A stretch of 64,000 bases of DNA, from the NCBI GenBank assembly GCA_902651635.1, contig CACRSC010000038.1, positions 48,603 through 112,602 on the forward strand, read 5' to 3'. Positions 56,489 to 64,000 of the stretch are shown piece by piece; position 1 is the first letter of the stretch, and the number at the start of each line of letters is the position of its first letter. Under the pieces are notes generated by a model. It did not search any database. It had not been told where the DNA came from and saw only the letters and a program-made list of their open reading frames with translations. The stretch comes from Mastigamoeba balamuthi (taxonomy: Eukaryota; Evosea; Mastigamoebida; Mastigamoebidae). The position numbers and the translations under genes are program-made.

Positions 56489-59206
56489 ATGTCGTCGTAC
56501 AGCCTCCGCACCCCGTCCGAGCGTCGTGCAGCGTTCCTCTCGCGCGAGCCAGCGTACGGCGCCGGCGACGCCTCCCGCTACGAATCTCTCGTTTCCGCCG
56601 AGTTCTCCCGCCTCGTCGGCGTCTCGTCGCGCGCCGTCTACGCCGACCACGCGGGCTCGGCGCTCTACAGCGAGCGCCAGCTCCGCGAGTGCTCCTCGGC
56701 GCTGTGCTCCTCCCTGCTCGCCAACCCGCACAGCTCGGCGCCCGGCTCGCCCGCGGGCGCGACAGCAGCGGTGGTCTCGTCGGCCCGCGCAGAGGTCGCC
56801 GCCTTCCTGGGCGCCCCGCTGAGGGGCTGGAGCGTCGTGTGGACCTCCGGGGCCACGGGCGCCCTCAAGGCCGTGGGCGAGGCCTTCGCGTGGTCCGCCG
56901 GCTCGTGCGTGTGCTTCCTGAGGAGCTGCCACAACAGCGCGCTGGGCATCAGGGAGCTCAGAGCGGTGCGTGCGGCCCGAGCAAAATCAAAATTCAATTG
57001 AATCCGAGTTAATGTGTGCCGCGCAGAAGGCGGCGCCGTGCGTGGACGAGCGCGACATCCGCAACGCGGAGAGCGACGAGGAGTTCAAGAGCGTGGCCCT
57101 GGAGGCTGTCCAGCGCGACCCCGACGCCCTGCACCTCCTGGTCGCCATCGCCGAGTGCAATTTCAGTGGGCTGCGGTAATACCAACGGGTTTTCTAGCGC
57201 GAAACGGTCAATTGACACTGCCGCGCCACCGCACTTCAAATCCCTCGCGGTAACAGGTACGACCTGCGGTCGGTTCTGAGGTGGATACGCGAGGACGAGC
57301 GCGTCCGTGGCCGCTGGAGAGTCGTCGTCGACGCCGCTGCGCTTGCGGCGCATTCGCCGCTGGCCCCGCTCGTCTCGGACGAGTCTGCCGCCCCGGACTA
57401 CGTCGCCCTGTCGCTCTACAAGGTGTTCGGGTACCCCACAGGCCTCGGCGTGCTCCTCGTCCGCTCGGACCCCCCGCTCGCCTCTGGCAGCTCCGCGCAC
57501 GAGCCCCGCGAGCTGCCGTCCGCGGACGTCCTCTGCAGCAAGGCGTACTTTGGCGGGGGCACCGTCGCGGCGTCGCTGTCGTCGCGCAGGTGGCACGTCG
57601 CCCGCGACGGCGTCGCCGAGCGCCTCGAGGACGGGACGGTGAACTTCACGGCCGTTGCCGCGGTGAAGCAGGGCGTCGAGCTCGTCCAGCGGTTCGGGGG
57701 CATGCAGGCCGTCGGCGCGCACGCGTGCTCGGTGGCGAGGTACCTCAGGGCCAGGCTCGCCTCGATGCGCCACGGGGGCCCGGCCGGAGCCCCCGCGATC
57801 GTCATCGCCCAGTCCGAAGGTCCGCAACGCACTGCCATCGCGTTGGCTCATTTCCAGAGTTCCCCACATCCTCTTCGCAGTCCCCGACGACGACGAGCAC
57901 ATGGGGCCCGTCGTGACGTTCAACGTGCGGCGCAGCGACGGGGGGTGGGTGGGCCCCACGAGCGTCGCCGGGCTCGCCGCGCTGCGCGGCATACAGCTGC
58001 GCGCGGGGTGCATGTGCAACCCGGGCGCCTGCCACGCGTTTGTGGGGCTCACGCCCGACGAGGTCATCGCTGCCGCTGCCTCTGGCGGCGGCACGTGCTG
58101 GCTGGACGACGCGGACCTCATCAAGGGCAAGCCTGCCGGCGCTGTCCGTGCGTCTTTCGGCCTCGCGTCCACGTGGGAGGACGCGGACACGATCGCCGAG
58201 TTCGTCTCCGAGTACTTTGTGGACCCGGAGGCTGCGGCGCGGGGCCCGTGGCCCGTCCCGCCCCCCACGCCCTCCGCCGCCGCGCCTGGGGGGCGCCTGC
58301 ACCTCCAGGAGATCTGGGTGTACCCCATCAAGTCGTGCGCGGGGTTCTCGCCCCGTGCGTGGCAGATCAGCCGCTCCGGCGGCCTCGCGTACGACCGCGA
58401 GTGGGCGGTCGTCGACGACGACGGCAAGCCGCTGACGATGAAGCTGTTCCCGCGGCTCTGCTTCGTCCGGCCCGCCATCGACCTCGACAGCAACTCGCTG
58501 CGCGTCGAGGCGCCCGGGATGCCGACGCTGCAGGTGCCGCTGGTCCCCGAGGGCGCCGGGGCCTCTGGCCTAGACCAGGTGCTGCTGTGCCGGGGCGAGC
58601 GCCGCTGCGTCCTGCGCGACACGTCGCTCGAGCAGGCCTCGCGGTGGTTCTCCGAGTACGTCGGGTTCCGCTGCACGTTCATCCGCGCCGCGCCCGGGGG
58701 CGAGCACCGCAAGGGCTTCTCCAACAGCAGCCAGTTCCTCGTCGTGACGCAGCAGAGCTTCGACGACCTCCGCACGCGCCTCCCCGCCGACGCCCTCGGC
58801 TCGGTCTCGATGGTCAAGTGCGTGCGCCGTTGCGGGTTCTTTTTTGGGGCCGTGGCCAACGCCCGCCGTCTCTCCGCTCCCGCGCAGCTTCCGCGCGAAC
58901 CTCGTCGTCTCTGGGGCCAAGGCGCCGTACGAGGAGGACGAGTGGGCGGCGCTGAGGATCGGGTGCCACACGCTGAAGGTCTCTGGGCCGTGCAGCAGGT
59001 GCGCGATGACGTGCGTGGACCAGACCAAGGGCGTCATGGGCGCGGAGCCGCTGCTGACGCTGGCCAAGTACCGCAACGCGCGCAGCAAGCTCGTCTTTGG
59101 CAGCCTCTGCGACCGCGTACCGACGCCGGACGACGACAACCTGGCACCAGCAGCGTGGTACGTCTCGGTGTCCACGAGCGTCAGCGCCACGACCAGTGCG
59201 CACTGA
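56489..59206 (+). CDS. MOCOS: molybdenum cofactor sulfurase (MOCOS/ABA3 type)
   Basis: Five exons (56489-56965, 57027-57175, 57257-57819, 57881-58817, 58888-59206) join to 814 residues. The N-terminal part is a class-V cysteine-desulfurase-like domain: YADHAGSALYSERQL, NPHSSAPGSPAG, WTSGATGALKAVGEAF, HNSALGIREL, PLP lysine in ALSLYKVFGYPTGLGVLL, and the catalytic cysteine loop LRAGCMCNPGACH. The C-terminal part is MOSC: EIWVYPIKSCAGF, LAYDREWAVVD, NFRANLVVSGAKAPYEEDEW and GPCSRCAMTCVDQTKG. The enzyme sulfurates the molybdenum cofactor for xanthine-dehydrogenase and aldehyde-oxidase type enzymes. Both halves appear complete. Confidence 0.95.
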
Positions 59207-59723
59207 GGTCCCACAATCGGCCGGCCATTCCACTGAAACCAGATGTAAATACCACTAGTGCCCACCCCCAGACCACTGACCTCACTTGACATGAGACCGT
59301 TGGTGGTAACCGGCCTCAGACACCCTAGAGGTGTCGGGATTGCACTGTACAGTTGATCCTATGATAGACGCGGTCCCGCCTGCCCGTTGGGCAGATATTC
59401 ACCCCCCACCCCCACTCCTCTCCTGTCAGAGAGACGGATGATGACCTGTCAATGCCACCTTCAGTTGGCTAAAATGTTAGCGGTGTGGTCGTGGCGTTTG
59501 TGGTTCGAGATTGGTGGATTATCTTCGGCCAACCCTATCAGCAGTCGCGCCCTCTGCTCTCTTTGGCCGCGAAGTGTCATACCCGCACTGCGGGTGTGGA
59601 GGGCGCTCCTTGGTCTCCCGAAGATCCGAAGATGATATCACGGAAGGCCGGATTTCTTATTGATCTATATTTACCCTTTTCCCCCGGTTCTTCCGAGTCC
59701 CCGACGACCGACCGACCACAGCT
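59207..59723. other. intergenic, no gene seen
   Basis: No supported gene. A few T/A-rich words (TTGATCTATATTTACCC near 59660) may belong to the promoter of the next gene. Confidence 0.4.
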
Positions 59724-61563
59724 ATGAGGGCAATTTCGTGGCGCCACACGGGCGCTCGAGCCCAGTTGACTAAGCTGTGCAGCTTGGCCCTGGCCAGCGT
59801 GGCGGTTTCGGCCTTCCTGATCTCGAGCCATTCCCTGCCAGCCTCCCAACGGAGGGGGGCCGTCCTCACCGGAGCACGCTCTCGCTCCTTCACGCTCCTC
59901 GATGCCCTCGCCCTCGCCCGAGACACCGTGGACATCGCTGTGCCCCACGTGCAGCACTGTGCATGCCCCCATCCCTGGTCTCCCTGGCAGGGGGACCAAC
60001 TGACTTTCCCGACTCGGTGCTCGCGTTGCAGTCGCGGAGCAGGACAACGCGCTGCGGGACGGCTCCTTCGCTGCTGCAGCTGTCGGAGCGGGACCGTGGG
60101 CTCCCCGTAGCGCCGGATACCGCGGCGACCTCGTGGGGGGCCGTGCGGGGTCGTTCAGCCCGCGTGATCCAAACCACCGGGGGGGTCCGAAGACATCGTG
60201 CATTGTTCTCGCCCCCCATGGCGCAGCGGCGCAGTCGACCGTGCTCGAGCCCCCAACGCCCAGCGGAGAGACCCGAGTGTTCGCTGCCGTGTGGACTAAG
60301 GTGGAGGGAGACCTGCGGACCTCAAGCAGAGGACTCGGATTCATGGAGGTCGTTCTGCATGGGAATGCACGCAGGATCGCCACCCTGGTTGTCCCTCTCG
60401 CCACGCACCAAGAGGCTACCGACTGGGCTGTGTCATGGAAGGTGGCCACCGTGCGAGAGCAGGTCGACGCCATCAGCGCCACGGTGCACTCGAACGAGAG
60501 TTTCGTCGCCATCGACGACGTGCGGGTCACACTGGCAGCGTCGTTGGAGGGGCAGCACCGGATTGATGCGCTGGTGGCAGGACTCGAGGACGCAGGGCGC
60601 CAGGCCCTGCTTGGCGCCAGATGGGAGTGCGGGGCACAGGTGTGCCGTGGCAGGAGGTTTTTTCAGGTGTGGAACACTGGTCCAGAGACATTCACTGTTG
60701 TCCAGCTGAGGTCCGTCGAGAGCGTGTTGCGGCACCACCGCAAGGTCTGCCTGTGCGTATATTCGGACCTGCTGCCCCTGTGGTGGTTCTCTGAGTTCTG
60801 GTACTACGGCCACAACGTGCGGGTGTGCAGGGCGGACCCTCAGAGCATCGCCCAGCTTGTCCCACAGGCTGACAAGTGGGCAAGCAACATAGACACGTGG
60901 AGGGCGCAATCACCGTTCTTTCACGTGCACTACTCCGACTGGCTGAGGCTCGCTCTGCTGTATCTGTATGGCGGCACCTACTCTGATACGGACGTTATCT
61001 ACCTCAGGGAGCTGGGCAGTGATGGAGAACCCTCGACCAACACAACTAGCACAGACAGAGGCAAACGAGGCAGGGGGATCCAAGGACACCCATGGCGAGT
61101 CAGCGACCCAGAGATCATAGCAAGACACACGGGGTACACGAGCATCAACGCGAGCTTCTCGCTCAACAACGCCCTGATGTCCTTCGATAAGGGGAACAAG
61201 TTCCCTTTGCTCGTGCTGGCCCACATTGACGACCACTACAGCCCCAACTGCTGGGGATGCCAGGGGCCACACGCTGTGACTACGGTCTACTCATCACTCA
61301 GCTCACAGGGCAAGATTGGAACAGACCCCAATGTGTCGTGCATACCGAGTCGCGTGGGTCGGTTCCAACCAACATACTGGAAGTATGCAGAGCAATACGC
61401 TCGCAACACAGAGGGCAAACTCTTCGATGCAGTACTCCGCAGCTCTACGACCGTGCACTTGTGGAATGCAGCCATCGCAAGGACAACCATTGTGAACACT
61501 AGCTTTGTTCACAGCGTGCTTGAGATTTCCCGGATTTCTCTCTTCCCTCTTATGTCGAACTGA
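59724..61563 (+). CDS. type-II membrane glycosyltransferase with DXD sugar-binding motif
   Basis: Exon 1 (59724-59958) and exon 2 (60032-61563) give 588 residues. The N-terminal anchor is LTKLCSLALASVAVSAFLIS. The catalytic part shows the Gly_transf_sug/A4GALT-type core: WFSEFWYYGHNVRVC, then SDWLRLALLYLYGGTYSDTD with the DTD as the DXD motif, ISLNNALMSFDKGNKF-like NASFSLNNALMSFDKGN, and HIDDHYSPNCWGCQGPHAV. Enzymes of this kind transfer a hexose from a nucleotide sugar in the Golgi lumen. A beta-rich region of unknown role (residues about 110-280) lies between anchor and catalytic domain. The join at HVQH|FAEQDN is one of several possible. Confidence 0.78.
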
Positions 61564-61703
61564 TTCCTTCACTCACACACAGATGTAGACCTGTCCCACA
61601 GCCATCCAGACAAGAATACAGAACCTGATAACCCCTTTTCCGAAAAGCGTCAATTACTATCCCCCCGTCGGGAGGACTGCGGCAGTCACTCACTGAGTTA
61701 TCG

Positions 61704-61860
61704 TCACATGGAGAAGAAGGCGATGATTGCGGGGCTGAGTGTCCCCGTGGGGCGCCCCACATTATGCTCAGTGTCCCAGGCTTTCCGTTCGCTCCCCCTT
61801 GACAGCGCCTCGTTGCTCGCCGCCAGGATTTCTGGCAGCGGCACTGACATCACCTCGACA
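61704..61860 (-). pseudogene. truncated copy of the NmrA gene 3' end
   Basis: The frame reads VPLPEILAASNEALSRG, then VGRPTGTLSPAIIAFFSM and a stop. It matches the end of the intact gene at 62181-63047 (APLPDILAASDEALGRG, LGRPTTTLSQAIDAFFAK). Only about 50 residues remain, and the DNA upstream is unrelated, so this is a 5'-truncated remnant of a tandem duplicate. It lies 320 bp downstream of the intact gene in the same orientation. Confidence 0.8.
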
Positions 61861-62180
61861 GCCATAGCAGTGGAGAATTGAAGAGAATATAAATGACACC
61901 GCATGCGATTGTTGAAGCACATAATCACGCAGCAGGCGAATCTGTGTCACAGAGAAGAGCGGGGTCTGATCACAGTAAAGGGGAATAGAGAAGGAAAACG
62001 AGTTGGTGGAGTCATTGGGCAGGTCGTGCCAAAACAAGACCTACATTGATTGACCCGCGATTATTTCTCAACTCTGACTGAGACGGATCATGCAATGAAC
62101 AACAAGAAGCTTGTGTGCGCCAACTGTGCCATTGCCTTGTGCGAAGACGGCAAGTCACAGTCTCTCTCACTGATCGCTCA

Positions 62181-63047
62181 TCACTTGGCGAAGAAGGCGT
62201 CGATGGCCTGGCTGAGCGTGGTCGTGGGGCGCCCCAGGATCTTCCTGAGGGTCCCGGACTTGTCCGTCAGCTCCCCCCTGCCCAGGGCCTCGTCGCTCGC
62301 TGCCAGGATGTCCGGCAGCGGTGCTGGCAGCGCCTGGGACAGCCCCGCACGGGCCTCGGCCGGCGTGACCTTGTGGAACGGCACCGTCTTGCCGAGCTTC
62401 TTGCCCACGGCCTCGGCGATGTGGGGCAGCGTCACCTCCTCGTCGCCCGCCAGCTCGAGCACGGCGCCGCCGTAGACGGCAGGGCCCTTGGTCAGCACGA
62501 TGGCCGCGGCCTCGGCGAAGTCCGTGCGGGCCGCGGGGGTCAGCGAGGGCACGGCGGCGCACGAGGTCACCGCTCCCCTGCCCGCGGCCTCGCCGATGGT
62601 GTTCTCCATGTACCACCCGTTGCGCAGGACGGCGAACGCGAGTCCGCTGTCCCTGAGTGCCTGCTCGGTGGCCTTGTGGTCGTTGGCCAGCGGGGCCGCG
62701 GTCTCGGTGGCCCTGAGGAGGCTCGTGTACGCCAGGAACTCCACGCCCGCGGACTTGGCGGCGGCGATGACGGCCCTGTGCTGGGCTGCGCGGTCGTGGA
62801 GGATGTCCGACGACGAGACCAGCAGCAGGCGCGTGACGCCCGCCTCGCGGATGGCGCGCGTCTGGTCAGCAGCGGGCGCCATGTAGTCGAGGGTGGCCAC
62901 GCGGACGCCCTGGGCGGCGAGGTCCGAGACCTTGGAGGGGTCGCGGACCAACGCGACGACGTCCTTGGGGGCGGCGCCGTGCTTGATGAGGTGCTGGACG
63001 GCGAGCCTCCCCAGGTGTCCGCTGGCTCCGGTGACTCCGTATGCCAT
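62181..63047 (-). CDS. NmrA-like NAD(P)-binding oxidoreductase (QorB/YtfG type)
   Basis: A single intron-free frame of 288 residues starts at the ATG at 63047. The start MAYGVTGASGHLGRLAVQHL has the G-x-x-G-x-x-G dinucleotide motif. Then follow DVVALVRDPSKVSDLAAQGV, LLVSSSDILHDRAAQH, FLAYTSLLRA, LRNGWYMENT and the C-terminal PLPDILAASDEALGRGEL. Length and motifs match bacterial QorB/YtfG quinone oxidoreductases and other atypical SDR enzymes, which reduce quinones with NADPH or act as redox sensors. It has no intron in a region where nearly every gene has several, which suits bacterial origin by transfer, though intron loss is also possible. A decayed partial copy lies just downstream. Confidence 0.88.
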   Translation of the reverse strand: MAYGVTGASGHLGRLAVQHLIKHGAAPKDVVALVRDPSKVSDLAAQGVRVATLDYMAPAADQTRAIREAGVTRLLLVSSSDILHDRAAQHRAVIAAAKSAGVEFLAYTSLLRATETAAPLANDHKATEQALRDSGLAFAVLRNGWYMENTIGEAAGRGAVTSCAAVPSLTPAARTDFAEAAAIVLTKGPAVYGGAVLELAGDEEVTLPHIAEAVGKKLGKTVPFHKVTPAEARAGLSQALPAPLPDILAASDEALGRGELTDKSGTLRKILGRPTTTLSQAIDAFFAK

Positions 63048-63487
63048 CTCTCCTGTTGGCTGAGGGTCTGCTGGTCTGCTGGCCTGCCGGCTGCTACTGG
63101 CGGAAGAAGAGGGAAATGCTCGCCGGCGCTCCGTGGGCGCAACGAAGTCGTTCACCGCCGTGACGTTGCGGGTAGTTGTGGGGAGTGCCCGGATTCGGCA
63201 GTCGCCTTTGACTGAGCCGTCATGGGTTGCTGTCAGTAGTTGAACAGCCTGCACTCCGGTCGATATCAGAGCACACCAGTCACCGATTTTTTCTTGCGAG
63301 TCGGGTGACGAGGTCTTGCACGCCAGACACCAGACCACCAGACAACAACGTCCGCTGCAGCGTGGGCGTTCAAAAAAACCCCCTGACGTTGGAGTCTGTT
63401 TCACTCGGGGGAGTCCCCAACGCGGGATGCCATGTGCTAAGTGACGTGTGCGCTGTGTCCGCTCGCTCTCTCGGGCTGCTCCCCTCC

Positions 63488-64000
63488 TCACTCGGTCCTG
63501 GGGACGACCTCGCCCGGGGAGAGCACGGGGACCGAGCGGGCGTAGGGCCCTCGCTGTATGAGCGGGTCGAACTCCCTGGGGCCCGCCGAGAGGCGGCTGC
63601 GCGACTTGGCGCTGCTGGCCCGCTGGTTGAGCAGCAGCGTCAGCAGCAGCGGCAGCAGCTCCAGGGGCCCGAACAGCGTCAGGTCGAACCACCACGTGCG
63701 CTCGGTCCACTCGTCGCGGTCCGGCGACCGCGCCCACAGCGTCAGGAACGGCCGCGCAGCAAAGCACAGCACGCAGGCCAGCGCGATGACGCCCACCTTG
63801 AGCGCAGAGCAGCACAGCGCCCGCCGCAGGTACCCGCGCACCCGCACGGCGCCCCGCGTCGCGGTGAACGTCATCAGCAGCCCATACACGGCATACCCGA
63901 CGGCAAGAAGCGTGTCGACAAACGCGGAGAACTGAAAACCCGGGGGAGAACCGTCAGCAGAGGCGGAGACGTGGTGGAGACGCGGCGGACGAATCGCTGG
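63488..64000 (-). CDS. multipass membrane protein, 5' part beyond window
   Basis: The last exon (63931-63488) follows an acceptor GGGTTTTCAG and reads FSAFVDTLLAVGYAVYGLLM, then ALKVGVIALACVLCFAARPF and WWFDLTLFGPLELLPLLLTL. It ends with a polar tail to the stop. At least three membrane segments are present. The WWFDLTLFGPLELLP pattern recalls THH1/TOM1-type or GPCR-like membrane proteins, but this is weak. The intron upstream runs off the window. Confidence 0.6.
   Translation of the reverse strand, partial: PAIRPPRLHHVSASADGSPPGFQFSAFVDTLLAVGYAVYGLLMTFTATRGAVRVRGYLRRALCCSALKVGVIALACVLCFAARPFLTLWARSPDRDEWTERTWWFDLTLFGPLELLPLLLTLLLNQRASSAKSRSRLSAGPREFDPLIQRGPYARSVPVLSPGEVVPRTE

Noticed and set aside
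1-64000. Retroviral, LTR or Polinton-like elements
   Set aside because: No reverse transcriptase, integrase, capsid or packaging ATPase motif was seen; the mobile DNA here is of DNA-transposon type.
1-64000. CRISPR arrays, riboswitches, bacterial operons
   Set aside because: No regular repeat-spacer array or riboswitch core was seen, and intron-rich genes and tRNAs show the DNA is eukaryotic.

Overview
The window is nuclear DNA from a unicellular eukaryote. The genes are GC-rich and closely packed. Most are cut by short introns of about 31 to 400 nt that use GT-AG, or twice GC-AG, sites. Expected eukaryotic genes include ribosomal protein L3, chaperonin CCT5, a sirtuin, a heat-shock factor, a SMYD-type SET protein, a Moco sulfurase and two nuclear tRNAs. 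A GH7 cellulase, a Crinkler/RHS-type NTPase, a single-pass receptor kinase and a VPS9 protein with C1 domains point to a free-living phagotrophic protist. An amoebozoan-like lineage is my best guess, but the sequence alone cannot settle it. Gene models below were built by hand from splice sites and reading-frame continuity; no alignment was run.

Positions 1-1.3 kb hold the end of a RING/B-box gene and a small secreted cysteine-rich protein. From about 1.3 to 17.5 kb lies an AT-rich, repeat-laden accessory block. It contains short GGCAGATAGC-type repeats, a 98-bp tandem repeat, a repeat-associated spliced gene model, two decayed DDE (PIF/Harbinger-like) transposases, a 3.4-kb element with terminal inverted repeats rich in AGCGCTAAA-like words, and a 340-bp inverted-repeat element (MITE). 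A GC-rich Crinkler/RHS-type gene sits in the middle of this block.

From 17.6 kb to the right end the DNA is an ordinary gene-dense region with roughly 25 genes. In order: GH7 cellobiohydrolase, SMYD protein, prefoldin-like protein, a 1077-residue membrane protein built of repeats, tRNA-Gly, a 1651-residue protein ending in a GNAT-like segment, a duplicated-domain protein, sirtuin, SAP-like protein, HSF, FkbM methyltransferase, CCT5, a receptor kinase with a folate-receptor-like ectodomain, an F-box/VPS9/C1 protein, an unknown 172-residue protein, ribosomal protein L3 (with an assembly gap in intron 1), a coiled-coil protein, a membrane metallophosphoesterase, an oxalate-CoA-ligase-like enzyme, tRNA-Gln, Moco sulfurase, a DXD glycosyltransferase, a decayed partial copy of an NmrA gene, the intact NmrA gene, and a membrane protein cut by the right edge.

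The genes do not form one pathway. The most unusual items are multidomain architectures: an 836-residue receptor kinase with a cysteine-rich ectodomain and an MSP-like juxtamembrane domain; an F-box + VPS9 + TPR-like + two C1 protein; and a membrane protein with about nine copies of a D-x-P...W-R hydrophobic unit. Recurrent AATTCAATTG-like AT cores inside otherwise GC-rich introns are a second signal that gene annotation does not explain.
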